From the NCBI GenBank assembly GCA_002706605.1, contig PALT01000005.1, positions 186,001-250,000 on the forward strand: a stretch of DNA of 64,000 bases, read 5' to 3'. The DNA is from Rhodovulum sp. (GTDB lineage Bacteria > Pseudomonadota > Alphaproteobacteria > Rhodobacterales > Rhodobacteraceae). The notes below the pieces were generated by a model. It saw only the letters and a program-made list of their open reading frames with translations. It had not been told where the DNA came from and ran no database searches. Shown piece by piece: positions 25,808 through 35,769 of this stretch; within the stretch, counting starts at the first letter, position 1, and each line of letters opens with the position of its first letter. A program made the position numbers and the translations under genes.

Positions 25808-26272
25808 ATGATCAAAAACCTGCCTCTGTTGTTTGCCGCCGCTCTGACCCTGTCGGCCTGTGGTCTGGGCGACTCGCGCCTTAATCCGTTCAACTGGTTC
25901 GGTGGTGCCGAGGAAGAGGTGATTGAGGCCGCGCCGCCCGTGGACGGGATCGAGGATCCGCGCGGTTTGGTCACGGCCCTGACCGATCTGACCGTTGATC
26001 GCGCGCCCGGTGGGGCGATCATCACCGCCTATGCCCTGCCCCAGACCCAAGGCTATTGGGACACGGTTCTGATCGCCGAAAACGACGGTCGCCCCGTGGA
26101 TGGTGTCCTGACCCTACAGTTCCGCGCGACCCCGCCCTTTGACGCGCAACCGACCGGCACGGACCGCTCGCGCCAGATCACGGCGGTGATTTTCCTGTCC
26201 AATCAGGATCTGGAGTTCGTGCGCACGATTGAGGTCAAATCGCAGACCAACATCCTGCGCGCCCGTCGCTAA
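25808..26272 (+). CDS. predicted lipoprotein, unknown function
   Basis: I do not recognise the family. The 154-residue product has a lipoprotein signal MIKNLPLLFAAALTLSAC with Cys18 as the lipidation site, a short spacer GLGDSRLNPFNWFG, an acidic patch and a compact domain ITAYALPQTQGYWDTVLIAEN...QITAVIFLSNQDLEFVRTIEV rich in beta strands. It probably sits in the outer or inner membrane facing the periplasm. It is divergent from sufE and followed by a clear terminator, so it is a single-gene unit. Confidence 0.75.
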   Translation: MIKNLPLLFAAALTLSACGLGDSRLNPFNWFGGAEEEVIEAAPPVDGIEDPRGLVTALTDLTVDRAPGGAIITAYALPQTQGYWDTVLIAENDGRPVDGVLTLQFRATPPFDAQPTGTDRSRQITAVIFLSNQDLEFVRTIEVKSQTNILRARR

Positions 26273-26284
26273 ACCAAAAACAAC

Positions 26285-26309
26285 AAACGGCGCCGAAGGG
26301 CGCCGTTTT
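26285..26309 (+). terminator. Rho-independent terminator after lipoprotein gene
   Basis: A perfect 10-bp stem AAACGGCGCC/GGCGCCGTTT with a GAAG tetraloop, 12 bases after the stop codon; A and T runs on both sides allow it to serve the convergent rnd gene as well. Confidence 0.85.
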
Positions 26310-26332
26310 CAATTGGGTTATGGGCGAAACGC

Positions 26333-27484
26333 TTAGATCTCGACGACCTTGACCGTCTGTCCCTTGGCCTTCAGCGCCAGTTCCCCATTGCACAGACGCA
26401 GGGCGTCGTTGCCAAACACCTCGGCGCGCCAGCCTTTCAACGCCATCACATCGCGCTGACCCGCGGCGATCTGATCTAGATCAGAGGCCGTCGCGATCAG
26501 CTTTTGCGCCACGCCCTCATTCTCGGCCTTTGCCTTCAACAGAACGCGCAACAGATCGGCCAGTGCGGGGTTCACCTGCAGTTTGGTGTTGGTCTGGCTG
26601 ACCTTGGGATATTGATCCTGCGGCGTTTCATTGGCGGCCTTGATCGCGGCCAGAATACCGTCGGCAATGTCGCCCTTACGTGCCTCGCGCAGCAACAGGC
26701 GCGAGCGCGACAGGTCCTGCGGCGATTGCGGGCGGGTCGAGGCCAATTCCAGCAGCGCGTCATCCTTGAACACACGGTTGCGCGGCACATTGCGCGCCTG
26801 CGCGTATCCCTCACGGAAACGGGCCAGTTCGCGAACGGTGTTCAGGAACTTGCCGCTGTTGGTGCGGGTTTTGACGCGCTGCCACGCCTCGGACGGGCGC
26901 ACGATATAGGTCTCGGGATCGGTCAGAACCCGCAGCTCTTCCTTGAGCCACTTGGACCGGCCGCTCTTTTCCAGTTCGGCGTTCAGGAATTCATAGATCA
27001 CCCGCAGATGGGTCACATCGGCCAGGGCATAGGTCTTTTGTGCGTCCGTCAGCGGACGGCGCGACCAATCGGTAAAGCGGGACGTCTTGTCCAACTGCGC
27101 CTTGGCAATCTTTTTGACCAGCGTCTCATAGCCGACCTGTTCACCGAACCCACAGACCATCGCGGCGACCTGAGTGTCGAACAGAGGTTCGGGGAACACA
27201 TCGCCCTCAACGAAAAAGATCTCCAGATCCTGACGCGCGGCGTGGAACACTTTGACCACATTCGTGTCGCGGAACAGATCGCACAGCGGCGCCAAGGACA
27301 TCCCATCGACCAGCGGATCAACCAGGACCGCCTCGCCATCACCGGGCAGGGCCAATTGGACCAAGCACAGTTTCGCGTAATAGGTGCGTTCGCGCAGGAA
27401 CTCGGTGTCGATGGTGACGTAGGGACCGGCTTTGGCGGCCGCACAGAACTCGGCGAGTTCCTCAGTGGTTGTCAAAGTGCGCAT
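26333..27484 (-). CDS. rnd: ribonuclease D
   Basis: 3'-5' exoribonuclease acting on tRNA precursors and other stable RNAs. The 383-residue protein carries the DEDDy catalytic motifs: VTIDTEFLRE (Exo I, Asp and Glu), KVFHAARQDLEIFF (Exo II, Asp) and YALADVTHL (Exo III, Tyr and Asp). An HRDC-type helical domain follows (NRVFKDDALLELASTRPQS). Length is usual. The start MRTLTTTEEL at 27484 is preferred: upstream in-frame codons encode a lysine-rich stretch without family resemblance. Confidence 0.94.
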   Translation of the reverse strand: MRTLTTTEELAEFCAAAKAGPYVTIDTEFLRERTYYAKLCLVQLALPGDGEAVLVDPLVDGMSLAPLCDLFRDTNVVKVFHAARQDLEIFFVEGDVFPEPLFDTQVAAMVCGFGEQVGYETLVKKIAKAQLDKTSRFTDWSRRPLTDAQKTYALADVTHLRVIYEFLNAELEKSGRSKWLKEELRVLTDPETYIVRPSEAWQRVKTRTNSGKFLNTVRELARFREGYAQARNVPRNRVFKDDALLELASTRPQSPQDLSRSRLLLREARKGDIADGILAAIKAANETPQDQYPKVSQTNTKLQVNPALADLLRVLLKAKAENEGVAQKLIATASDLDQIAAGQRDVMALKGWRAEVFGNDALRLCNGELALKAKGQTVKVVEI

Positions 27485-27570
27485 TGTTGCGTGTTTTTCT
27501 TTTTTAAATGGCGAAATTGCCGCAGGATGTTTCATCCTCTCTAGGCAATTCCGTTACAAAAGAAAAGGTA

Positions 27571-28161
27571 TCAGGGCAGATAAACCGGTGTGCGGTCGCC
27601 CTCGGCAAACCGGCGCAGCACAGCGGGATAGAGTTTATGCTCCATCGGCAGGACCCGTGCGGCCAATTCATCGGGCGTATCACCGGCCAAAACCGGCGCA
27701 CGCGCCTGACCCAAGATCGGCCCGTCGTCCAATTCCGCCGTCACCTCATGCACCGAACAGCCGTGTTCGGCGTCGCCCGCCTCAATCGCACGGGCATGGG
27801 TGTGCAGACCCTTGTATTTGGGCAAGAGCGACGGGTGGATGTTCAACATCCGACCCTGCCATGCGCGGGTGAATTCCGGCGTCAGAATGCGCATGAACCC
27901 CGCCAGACAGATGATGTCGGGGTTTGCGGCGCTTAGTTGCTCCATCAATGCCGCCTCAAATGCGGCGCGATCCTTGCCAAAGGGGCGGTGATCCACGACG
28001 GCGGTGTCCACACCCAGATCGGCGGCCTTTTGCAGCCCACCGGCATCAGGGTTATTGGCCAGCACCAGCACAGGGCGCGCCGGATGATCACCGGTCATGC
28101 TCTGCACGAGGGTCACCATATTGGACCCCCCGCCGGAAATCAGGATCGCAACCCGTTTCAC
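27571..28161 (-). CDS. purN: phosphoribosylglycinamide formyltransferase
   Basis: Transfers a formyl group from 10-formyl-THF to GAR in purine synthesis. The 196-residue product begins [14 protein letters not shown] (phosphate-binding loop), has [12 protein letters not shown] and the signature [16 protein letters not shown] with catalytic Asn and His, and an Asp in [13 protein letters not shown]. Its start overlaps the purM stop by 4 bases, so it is translationally coupled to purM. Confidence 0.97.
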   Translation of the reverse strand: MKRVAILISGGGSNMVTLVQSMTGDHPARPVLVLANNPDAGGLQKAADLGVDTAVVDHRPFGKDRAAFEAALMEQLSAANPDIICLAGFMRILTPEFTRAWQGRMLNIHPSLLPKYKGLHTHARAIEAGDAEHGCSVHEVTAELDDGPILGQARAPVLAGDTPDELAARVLPMEHKLYPAVLRRFAEGDRTPVYLP

Positions 28162-29207
28162 AGCAGCGAACCGGTATACGCCACACCCTCACCCTTGGTG
28201 ACGGTGCCCATCGTGTAAACGGTTTCGCCCAGACCGGTCAGCAGCTCGGTCAGTGCCTCGGCGCGGTCTGCCTCAACCGACAGGATCATGCCAACGCCCG
28301 AGTTAAAGGTCTTGAGCAATTCGGCCTGTTCCATACCGGCCGTTTCCGCCAACCAGCGGAACACCGGCGGAAGATCCCAGGAAGTCAGGTCGATCGTCGC
28401 GCCCAGACCTTCGGGCAGGACACGCGGCAGGTTCTCGGTCAGACCACCGCCGGTGATATGGGCCAGCGCGTGCACGCCACCCTCCTTCACGGCTGCCAGC
28501 GCCTGTTTCACGTAGAGACGCGTCGGCGTCAGCAGGTTCGCGCCAAGGCTCTGTCCCGGGGCCCACGGGCAATCCGCGTCCCAGCCCAGACCGGACAATT
28601 CCACAACCTTACGGACCAGCGAATAGCCGTTCGAATGCACACCGTCGGATGCCAGCCCCAACAGGACGTCGCCCTCTTTCACACCCTTGGGCAGGTCGGT
28701 GCCACGCTCCATCGCGCCGACGGCAAAGCCCGCCAGATCGAAATCGCCGTCCTCATACATACCGGGCATTTCGGCGGTTTCCCCACCGATCAAGGCACAG
28801 CCCGAACGCACACAGCCCTCGGCGATGCCCTCAACCACTTTGGCGGCATGTTCAACGGCCAGACGACCGGTCGCGAAATAGTCGAGAAAGAACAGAGGTT
28901 CCGCGCCCTGACAGACCAGATCGTTCACGCACATGGCGACCAGATCGATGCCGACGCCGCCGACCTCACCGGTGTCAATCGCGATGCGCAGCTTGGTGCC
29001 AACGCCATCAGTTGCGCCCACAAGGATCGGATCGCTGTACCCTGCGTCTTTGAGGTCAAACAGCGCGCCAAAGCCGCCCAGACCGGCCATCACGCCGCTG
29101 CGGTTGGTGCGCTTGGCCGCGGGTTTGATCCGCTCGACCAACTCGTTGCCTGCATCAATATCTACACCGGCATCTGCATAGGTCAGGCCGTTTTTGCCAT
29201 TGCTCAT
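28158..29207 (-). CDS. purM: phosphoribosylformylglycinamidine cyclo-ligase
   Basis: AIR synthetase, fifth step of purine synthesis. The 349-residue protein starts [24 protein letters not shown] and has the conserved [25 protein letters not shown] and [16 protein letters not shown]. The ATG at 29207 with GGGGGAC upstream is chosen; the frame continues 30 codons further up with no family resemblance. It is first in a purM-purN pair. Confidence 0.97.
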   Translation of the reverse strand: MSNGKNGLTYADAGVDIDAGNELVERIKPAAKRTNRSGVMAGLGGFGALFDLKDAGYSDPILVGATDGVGTKLRIAIDTGEVGGVGIDLVAMCVNDLVCQGAEPLFFLDYFATGRLAVEHAAKVVEGIAEGCVRSGCALIGGETAEMPGMYEDGDFDLAGFAVGAMERGTDLPKGVKEGDVLLGLASDGVHSNGYSLVRKVVELSGLGWDADCPWAPGQSLGANLLTPTRLYVKQALAAVKEGGVHALAHITGGGLTENLPRVLPEGLGATIDLTSWDLPPVFRWLAETAGMEQAELLKTFNSGVGMILSVEADRAEALTELLTGLGETVYTMGTVTKGEGVAYTGSLL

Positions 29208-29301
29208 GATCTGTCCCCCGTGGCTTTGGGGGTGCGATAGACGATTGTTGCGGCGCTGTCCACGCCCAAGCGGGACATTGGGGCGGATGGGGACCAAGTG
29301 C

Positions 29302-29329
29302 TTGACGGGACCGGCCCTTCTGGTACTGA
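29302..29329 (+). promoter_or_regulatory. possible promoter of the CAU tRNA
   Basis: A consensus-like -35 TTGACG (29302-29307) is followed after 16 bases by a poor -10 TACTGA, ending 12 bases before the tRNA. The -35 is convincing, the -10 is not. Confidence 0.4.
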
Positions 29330-29341
29330 GATTGGCAGGTC

Positions 29342-29417
29342 GGGCCTGTAGCTCAACGGTTAGAGCAGGGCGCTCATAACGCCTTGGTTGGGGGTTCGAA
29401 TCCCTCCGGGCCTACCA
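29342..29417 (+). tRNA. tRNA with CAU anticodon, probably tRNA-Ile2 (lysidine-modified)
   Basis: A 76-base cloverleaf with acceptor GGGCCTG/CGGGCCT, D arm GCTC-AACGGTTA-GAGC, anticodon loop CTCATAA and T arm with loop TTCGAAT, and encoded CCA. A CAU anticodon is shared by Met and Ile2 tRNAs. The CTTGGTTG variable-loop region resembles the Ile2 (TilS substrate) class rather than elongator Met, which usually has GGGGTC there. The identity is inferred, the tRNA itself is certain. Confidence 0.9.
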
Positions 29418-29662
29418 CTTTCGCACACCATTTAGGCATTTCGCCCAATCGGCGGGCATTTGACGGTGTTTTGCGCGGGTGGCCGGCGCCCTGCCCCGCT
29501 CTGCCTGTACATCTCACCGTACTGCGAGATAGCAGTTGGATAACGGCAATGATGTCGTGTCTCTTCTTGATATTTAACTGAGCAACGCCGCTCGACACGC
29601 CAATATGATGGCATGTCAGCGGTTCTTTTTGCGTGCTTGGTGGCGAACTTGGGTCTTGAGCG

Positions 29663-31042
29663 ATGAAAAACTTTCCGATGTTCCTGCGGATGGACGGGCG
29701 ACGCGTTGTCATTTGTGGCGGCGGGGTTGAGGCCGCGCGCAAGCTGCGCCTGATCCTAAAGACCGAGGCCGATATCACGATTGCCGCCCGCGATCTGGAC
29801 CCTGAAATGGAGGGGATCGTGGCCTCGGGCCGTGCGCATCACCAACCGGTTGCGACCCCCTGCACCTTTATCGGCGCGGGTCTGGTGTTCATTGCGACGG
29901 GCGATGAGGCCGAGGAAAACCGCATCGCAGGCATGGCGCGCGCCGCCGGTGCCGTGGTGAATGTGGTCGACCGTCCTGACATGTGCGATGCGGTCACGCC
30001 GTCCATCGTGGATCGCGATCCGGTCGTCGTTGCCATCGGGACCGAGGGCGCGGCCCCCGTTCTGGGTCGCCGCATCAAGACCGAGGTTGAAACGATGCTC
30101 TCCCCGCGTCTGGGTGGGTTTGCGGCCCTTGCCGGACGGTTGCGCGACAGTGTCGCCGCCCGCGTTAAACCCGCCGACCGCCGCTCGTTCTGGGAATGGG
30201 CGTTCAGCGGCCCCGCCTATCAGGCCCATGTGGACGGGCGCGAACATGCCGCCGCCGAGATGCTCAAATCCGCGATTTCCGCCGGCTCCGCCCCCAAGGC
30301 TGAGGGCCACATCGCCCTTGTCGGCGCGGGACCTGGTGCGCGCGATCTGCTGACCCTGCGCGCGGTGCAGCGCCTGCAACAGGCCGATGTGGTCTATTAC
30401 GACCGTCTGGTCGATCCCGAAGTGCTGGAACTGGCGCGGCGCGATTGTGACCGTGTGTTCGTCGGCAAAGAGGTCGGCGCGCACAGCTGGCCCCAAGACA
30501 AGATCGACCGCGTCATCGTGGCCTCGGCCCAAAAGGGTCTGCGCGTTGTGCGTCTGAAATCGGGCGATCCGTCGGTCTTTGGCCGCGCGACCGAGGAATT
30601 GCAGGCCGCCCGCGCCGCAGGGATTGAGGTCGAAATCGTCCCCGGCATCACCGCCGCCTCGGCCGCTGCCGCGTCGATTTCCGCGCCCCTGACCGTGCGC
30701 GGCGAAACCGACACCCTGATCCTGTCGACCGGCACGACCCGTCCCGGCGACGAGGCCCCCGATCACCGCACCCTCGCCCGCCCCGGCACGACCATGGCAT
30801 TCTATATGGCGGTGGAACGCGCCGCGCGGGTACAGGCCGATTTGTTGGCGGCCGGTACCCCAGCCGATTGCCCGGTCGACATCGTCGCCCATGCCAGCAC
30901 GGCGCGGGAACAGCACGTGGAAACCACGCTTGCCGATCTGGCCGACGCGGTGGCGCGTAACGAGATCCACAGCCCCGCCATCCTGTTCGTGCGCTATCCC
31001 AAACACCTGGCCCCTGCCCGCGCCTTGCCCGTATCCGCCTGA
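29663..31042 (+). CDS. cysG: siroheme synthase CysG (precorrin-2 dehydrogenase/ferrochelatase plus uroporphyrinogen-III methyltransferase)
   Basis: Bifunctional enzyme for siroheme, the cofactor of sulfite and nitrite reductases. The 459-residue protein has an N-terminal Rossmann domain (RRVVICGGGVEAARKLRL, about 1-150), a dimerisation region, and a C-terminal SAM-dependent methyltransferase (HIALVGAGPGARDLLTLRA at about 212, VVYYDRLVDPEVLELARRDC, VRLKSGDPSVFGRATEEL, VPGITAASAAAASI). Sulfite reductase genes often follow in relatives but here an oxidoreductase pair follows. The upstream 245 bases hold nothing else that I can identify. Confidence 0.94.
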   Translation: MKNFPMFLRMDGRRVVICGGGVEAARKLRLILKTEADITIAARDLDPEMEGIVASGRAHHQPVATPCTFIGAGLVFIATGDEAEENRIAGMARAAGAVVNVVDRPDMCDAVTPSIVDRDPVVVAIGTEGAAPVLGRRIKTEVETMLSPRLGGFAALAGRLRDSVAARVKPADRRSFWEWAFSGPAYQAHVDGREHAAAEMLKSAISAGSAPKAEGHIALVGAGPGARDLLTLRAVQRLQQADVVYYDRLVDPEVLELARRDCDRVFVGKEVGAHSWPQDKIDRVIVASAQKGLRVVRLKSGDPSVFGRATEELQAARAAGIEVEIVPGITAASAAAASISAPLTVRGETDTLILSTGTTRPGDEAPDHRTLARPGTTMAFYMAVERAARVQADLLAAGTPADCPVDIVAHASTAREQHVETTLADLADAVARNEIHSPAILFVRYPKHLAPARALPVSA

Positions 31043-31118
31043 CGTTGGGTGACCTTTTCGCCCCCTTGTCATTGAACGGGGCGCGCGCCACCTTGTGATA
31101 AGGCAAGGGAGGCGCGCG

Positions 31119-31583
31119 ATGGACCTGCAGATCAACGGACAAACCCATTCGGTGGAGGTGCCGGATGACATGCCCCTGTTGTGGGTGCTGCGCGATGTGC
31201 TGAACCTAACCGGCACGAAATACGGCTGTGGCGTTGCGGCCTGCGGGGCCTGCACGGTCTGGATCGACGGGATCGCGACACGTTCTTGTCAGGTGCCCGC
31301 CGCCGATGTCACCGGCCCCGTCACAACGATTGAGGCCCTTGGCGACACGCCCGTCGGCGCGGCGGTTCAGGCCGCGTGGATCGACAAACAGGTCGCCCAA
31401 TGCGGATATTGTCAGTCGGGCCAAATCATGCAGGCCGCCGATCTGTTGACTGCCAACCCCACCCCCACGGATCAGGATATTGACGACGCGATGGGCGGGA
31501 ACCTGTGCCGCTGTGGCACCTATGTCCGCATCCGCGCCGCGATCCATGCCGCCGCCAAGACCCTATCGGAGGACAAAGGATGA
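31119..31583 (+). CDS. (2Fe-2S)-binding subunit of a molybdenum hydroxylase (IorA-like)
   Basis: Small electron-transfer subunit of an isoquinoline 1-oxidoreductase-like enzyme, 154 residues. The plant-type cluster is bound by [16 protein letters not shown] plus a later Cys, and the second cluster by [11 protein letters not shown] and [15 protein letters not shown]. The ATG at 31119 follows a strong AAGGGAGG. Its stop overlaps the start of the large subunit by 4 bases. The substrate in this organism is unknown; N-heteroaromatics and aldehydes are known for the family. Confidence 0.92.
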   Translation: MDLQINGQTHSVEVPDDMPLLWVLRDVLNLTGTKYGCGVAACGACTVWIDGIATRSCQVPAADVTGPVTTIEALGDTPVGAAVQAAWIDKQVAQCGYCQSGQIMQAADLLTANPTPTDQDIDDAMGGNLCRCGTYVRIRAAIHAAAKTLSEDKG

Positions 31584-33814
31584 GCCGCCTCACCCGCCGT
31601 ATTTTCCTGTTCGGATCGGCGACCATCGCCGGTGGCGTGGCCTTTGGCGCGTATAAGGTCGCGACGCCGCACCCGAACCCATTGGTGAACGCCGTTCGCG
31701 TCGACGGCGTGACCTTCAACCCATGGATCATGATTGACCCGACCGGCGTCACCCTGATCACGGCGCACACCGACGTCGGCCAAGGGGTGTCTTCGATGGA
31801 GGCGTTGTTGCTGGCCGAGGAACTGGACCTTGCGCAGGGCGGGTTCGAAACCCGTTTTGCCGCGCCGGATGCGGCCTATTTCAACACCGCGCTGGCGGCA
31901 GAGGCCGTTCCGTTCATGCCCACAGACACGGGCCGCACCGCCGAAACCATGCGCGCAGTTGCGGGGGCGGCGGTGAAACTGATCGGGTTACAATTGACCG
32001 GCGGATCCTCCGCCGTGCCAGACAGTTTCGACAAATTGCGTCAGGCGGGCGCGATGGCGCGTGAAACCCTGCGCGCGGCGGCGTCCAAACAGACGGGCGT
32101 TGCAGTGGCGGACCTGCGCACCGAAAACGGCGCGGTGATCCTCCCCGACGGGACGCGCATCCCCTACCCCGAACTGGCCGCCACCGCCGCGACGCTCAAG
32201 CCGGTGAACGACGTTCGACTGCGCGATCCGTCCGAGTGGCGTTTGATTGGAAAACCCGTCCCGCGCCGTGACATGCCCGCGAAAACCAAGGGGCAACAGG
32301 CCTATGGGATCGACCTGCGCCTGCCCGGATTGGTGTTTGCCAGCGTCCGTTTAAATCCCGCCAAGGGCGGCGCGCTGAACGGTTTTGACGCAGATGTTGC
32401 GCGCAGCATGAACGGGGTTCAGACCATCGTGCCCGTGACCGGTGGGATCGCCGCCGTGGCCAACACCACATGGGCGGCCATTCAGGCCGTGAACGCGGTC
32501 GATTGTGATTGGGCACCGGCCGATTATCCGCCTGAACAGGACGCGCACTGGGATGCTCTGTCCGCGTCGTTTACCGAAGACAACCTCGACAAGGTCTGGC
32601 GCGAGGATGGAGATGTGGACGCCGAGCGGATCCACGATGCTGTGGTGGTTGAGGCCGAATATCGCGCGCCCTATGTGGCGCACCAGCCGCTGGAGCCGCT
32701 CAACGCAACCGCCCTAGTGACTGACACTGGGGCTGAGATCTGGACCGCGCACCAAATCCCGCAATTCGCCGTCCGTCTCGCGGCCAAGGCCATCGGGATG
32801 GAGCCCGACCAAATCACATTCCACCAACAATTCGCAGGCGGCAGTTTCGGCCACAGGTTGGAGTTTGAGCACGTCATCCGCGCAGTCGAAATCGCCAATC
32901 AAATGCGCGACACGCCGGTTCAGATGACCCTGTCCCGCGAAGAAGACTTTGCGCAGGATTTCCCGCGCCAAATCTCGATGGGCCGGATGCGCGCATGGTC
33001 GTTGGGCGGCCGCGTGGATCACCTTGAGATCGACATCGCCTCGCCCTCGGTCACACGCTCACAAATGGGGCGGATGGGCATGCCCGCCGCCGGTCCGGAC
33101 CTGCAAATTGCCGCCGGTGTTTGGAATATGACCTATAATATCGGGCGGTTGCGCGTGCGTGGCTATGAAACGCCGGGCCTACCGCCGGTGTCGTCATGGC
33201 GCTCCGTCGGGGCATCCAGCGCGGGGTTCTTTGCCGAGGGGTTCATGGACGAAATCCTGCACGCCATCGGCGCCGACCCGATGGCCGGGCGCATCGACAT
33301 GTGCAAGGTCGATTATCACCGCAAGGTGCTAGAGGCCGCCGCCGAGATGTCCGATTGGACCCGTCCGCGCCCTGCCGGAACGGGTCTTGGTGTTGCCTTT
33401 GTCGAGAGCTTTGGGGTGCCCGTCGCCGAGGTGGTTGAGGTCACCGATACGCCCGATGGCATTCGCATCACCAATGTCTGGGTCGCGGCGGATGTGGGCC
33501 GCGTGGTCGATCCGCTGAACTTTGAGAACATCGTTCAGGGCGGTGTGATCTGGGGACTTGGCCACGCGATGAACAGTCAGATCACCTATGCGGGTGGCGC
33601 CGCCGAGCAGGTCAATTTCTGGGACGCCGAGGGGATGCGTATTCACCAAGCCCCCAAAATCCATGTGCGTGGATTAGAGAACGCGCCGAAAATCCGGGGC
33701 ATAGGCGAGCCACCCGTGCCCCCCGCCGCGCCCGCGCTGACCAATGCGATTTTCGCGGCCACGGGGCAACGGTTACGGGAGATGCCGTTCGACAAATTCG
33801 TCACATTCGCCTGA
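31580..33814 (+). CDS. molybdopterin-binding subunit of a xanthine dehydrogenase-family oxidoreductase (IorB-like), Tat signal
   Basis: Large catalytic subunit, 744 residues, of the two-subunit isoquinoline 1-oxidoreductase/aldehyde oxidase type without a FAD subunit. It begins with a twin-arginine signal [19 protein letters not shown], so the folded enzyme is probably exported to the periplasm with the cofactor bound and carrying the small subunit along. Molybdopterin-site blocks include [61 protein letters not shown] and the C-terminal [21 protein letters not shown] with the catalytic Glu. It is coupled to the iron-sulfur subunit. Confidence 0.92.
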   Translation: MSRLTRRIFLFGSATIAGGVAFGAYKVATPHPNPLVNAVRVDGVTFNPWIMIDPTGVTLITAHTDVGQGVSSMEALLLAEELDLAQGGFETRFAAPDAAYFNTALAAEAVPFMPTDTGRTAETMRAVAGAAVKLIGLQLTGGSSAVPDSFDKLRQAGAMARETLRAAASKQTGVAVADLRTENGAVILPDGTRIPYPELAATAATLKPVNDVRLRDPSEWRLIGKPVPRRDMPAKTKGQQAYGIDLRLPGLVFASVRLNPAKGGALNGFDADVARSMNGVQTIVPVTGGIAAVANTTWAAIQAVNAVDCDWAPADYPPEQDAHWDALSASFTEDNLDKVWREDGDVDAERIHDAVVVEAEYRAPYVAHQPLEPLNATALVTDTGAEIWTAHQIPQFAVRLAAKAIGMEPDQITFHQQFAGGSFGHRLEFEHVIRAVEIANQMRDTPVQMTLSREEDFAQDFPRQISMGRMRAWSLGGRVDHLEIDIASPSVTRSQMGRMGMPAAGPDLQIAAGVWNMTYNIGRLRVRGYETPGLPPVSSWRSVGASSAGFFAEGFMDEILHAIGADPMAGRIDMCKVDYHRKVLEAAAEMSDWTRPRPAGTGLGVAFVESFGVPVAEVVEVTDTPDGIRITNVWVAADVGRVVDPLNFENIVQGGVIWGLGHAMNSQITYAGGAAEQVNFWDAEGMRIHQAPKIHVRGLENAPKIRGIGEPPVPPAAPALTNAIFAATGQRLREMPFDKFVTFA

Positions 33815-33816
33815 TA

Positions 33817-34773
33817 TCACTCGGGAAAATGACAGGCCGCGCCATGAATTGCCTCGTCCAGTTCGGGTCGAGTTTGGCGGCACATATCCGTCGCCTTCCA
33901 ACAACGTGGCGCAAAGGCACAACCCGGCGGCACGTTCAACGGTGAGGGCAGTTCGCCCTGTAGCTTGATCCGTTGATGATCCGCATCACGCGGCGTGACC
34001 GAGGGCGTCGCGGACAACAGGGCCTTGGTATAGGGATGGCGCGGATGGGCGAACACGTCGTCACGTGAACCCTGTTCAACGGCACGCCCCAGATACATGA
34101 CGATCACCTGATCGGCGACGTGACGCACCACGGACAGGTCATGCGAGATGAACACATAGGCAAGGTTCAGACGGTCCTGCAGGTCCATCAACAGGTTCAA
34201 AACCTGCGATTGGATCGACAGGTCAAGCGCCGACACCGGTTCGTCCAACACCACCACACGCGGGTTCAACATCAGGGCGCGGGCAATCGCGATCCGCTGA
34301 CGCTGACCCCCCGAAAACATATGCGGGAAACGGTCGTAATGTTCGGGCCGCAGACCGACCAGTTCCATCATCTCGCGCGCCTTGGCCTGACGGTCGGACG
34401 CGGTCATGTCGGGGCGGTTGATACGCAACGGTTCCTCAAGGATCGTGCCCACGCGGTGGCGCAGGTTGAGCGATCCATAGGGATCCTGAAACACGATCTG
34501 AACCGTGCTGCGCAGGTCGGCCCATTTGTCGGGCGTCACCGCCTGTCCGTCGAGGGTCAGGGTCCCGCCAGTCGGCTCTTCAATCATGGTGATCAAGCGG
34601 GCGAGCGAGGATTTCCCACAGCCCGATTCCCCCACAATCGCCAAGGTTTCGCCGGGCCGTACCGCAAATGATACGTCCGACACCGCACGCACCAGTTTCG
34701 GCGCGGAAAACAGGCCCCCGCCGACGGGGTATTGGATCGACAGCGCCTGCGCCTCTACCAACGGATCAATCAT
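33817..34773 (-). CDS. dppF: peptide ABC transporter ATP-binding protein DppF-like
   Basis: Second ATPase of a dipeptide/oligopeptide importer, 318 residues. It shows Walker A GESGCGKSSLARL, signature FSGGQRQRIAIARAL, Walker B RVVVLDEPVSALD and the oligopeptide-family C-terminal extension with PPGCAFAPRCWKATDMCRQ, whose cysteines match the Fe-S/Cys motif of Opp/Dpp ATPases. Its start overlaps the end of the preceding ATPase gene by 8 bases. It ends the dppABCDF unit and is convergent with the molybdoenzyme gene. Confidence 0.93.
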   Translation of the reverse strand: MIDPLVEAQALSIQYPVGGGLFSAPKLVRAVSDVSFAVRPGETLAIVGESGCGKSSLARLITMIEEPTGGTLTLDGQAVTPDKWADLRSTVQIVFQDPYGSLNLRHRVGTILEEPLRINRPDMTASDRQAKAREMMELVGLRPEHYDRFPHMFSGGQRQRIAIARALMLNPRVVVLDEPVSALDLSIQSQVLNLLMDLQDRLNLAYVFISHDLSVVRHVADQVIVMYLGRAVEQGSRDDVFAHPRHPYTKALLSATPSVTPRDADHQRIKLQGELPSPLNVPPGCAFAPRCWKATDMCRQTRPELDEAIHGAACHFPE

Positions 34774-35767
34774 GGCTCACCTCGGAGAGTTGTTGGCGCG
34801 GTTCGCCCGCATCGTTCAACGGGTAGAAACAGCGCGCGAACCCCTGTGCCGCACCCGCCACGGGCGGCACCGCGTCGCGGCATTGCGCGGTCGCATGGGC
34901 GCAGCGGGGCGAAAACAGGCACCCCTTTGGCCGGTCGAATTGCCCCGGCACAACGCCCGGAATGGTCGGCAAACGACGTCCCCGCGCGCGCTCGGGCAGT
35001 GCCGCCAACAGGGCCTGCGTATAGGGATGGCGCGGTGTTTCGAACAGGCCCTGAACTGGCTGTTCCTCAACCTTTTGACCGGCGTATTGCACCTGCACCC
35101 GATGGGCGTTTTCCGCCACAACCCCCATGTCGTGGGTGATCAGGATCAGACCCATATCGGTCTGCGCTTGCAGGTCGCGCAGCAGATCCAAAATCTGGGC
35201 CTGAATGGTGACGTCCAGCGCGGTTGTAGGTTCGTCCGCGATCAACAGGCGCGGGTTACAGGCCAGCGCCATCGCGATCATCACGCGTTGCGACATCCCG
35301 CCCGAGAGTTGGAACGGAAACACGCGCAATCGCGCCTCGGGGTCGGGAATCCCGACCAGATCCATCAACTCGACCGCACGGCGATGACGCGTGCTGCGAT
35401 CCATGCCCATGTGCAGGCGCAGGGCCTCTTTGATCTGGAAACCGACGGTAAAACAGGGGTTTAGGGACGACATCGGTTCCTGAAAGATCATCGCGATATC
35501 GCGCCCGATCACACGGCGCCGGTCTTTGGGTGTCAGCGTGCGCAGGTCGGTGCCGTCAAACGACATCTCGTCCGCCGTAATGGTCGCGGTCCACGGCAAC
35601 AGGCCCATCATGGCCAGCATCGACACGGATTTGCCCGAGCCGGATTCGCCCACAATGGCCAAGACATCGCCCTGATCGACGGTCACATCGACCCCGTCCA
35701 CGGCGCGGAATTGGCCGCCGCTGGTCTGGAAATCGACGCTGAGGTTGCGGATGTTCAATAGGGACAT
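34766..35767 (-). CDS. dppD: peptide ABC transporter ATP-binding protein DppD-like
   Basis: First ATPase of the peptide importer, 333 residues: Walker [15 protein letters not shown], signature [15 protein letters not shown], Walker [14 protein letters not shown], and the C-terminal Cys-containing [17 protein letters not shown]. It follows the DppC gene with a 2-base gap and overlaps the DppF gene, so the five genes are one transcription unit. Confidence 0.93.
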   Translation of the reverse strand: MSLLNIRNLSVDFQTSGGQFRAVDGVDVTVDQGDVLAIVGESGSGKSVSMLAMMGLLPWTATITADEMSFDGTDLRTLTPKDRRRVIGRDIAMIFQEPMSSLNPCFTVGFQIKEALRLHMGMDRSTRHRRAVELMDLVGIPDPEARLRVFPFQLSGGMSQRVMIAMALACNPRLLIADEPTTALDVTIQAQILDLLRDLQAQTDMGLILITHDMGVVAENAHRVQVQYAGQKVEEQPVQGLFETPRHPYTQALLAALPERARGRRLPTIPGVVPGQFDRPKGCLFSPRCAHATAQCRDAVPPVAGAAQGFARCFYPLNDAGEPRQQLSEVSHD

Positions 35768-35769
35768 GA

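Noticed and set aside
29756-31255. 499-codon minus-strand ORF over cysG
   Set aside because: Antisense to cysG and the start of the iron-sulfur subunit gene.
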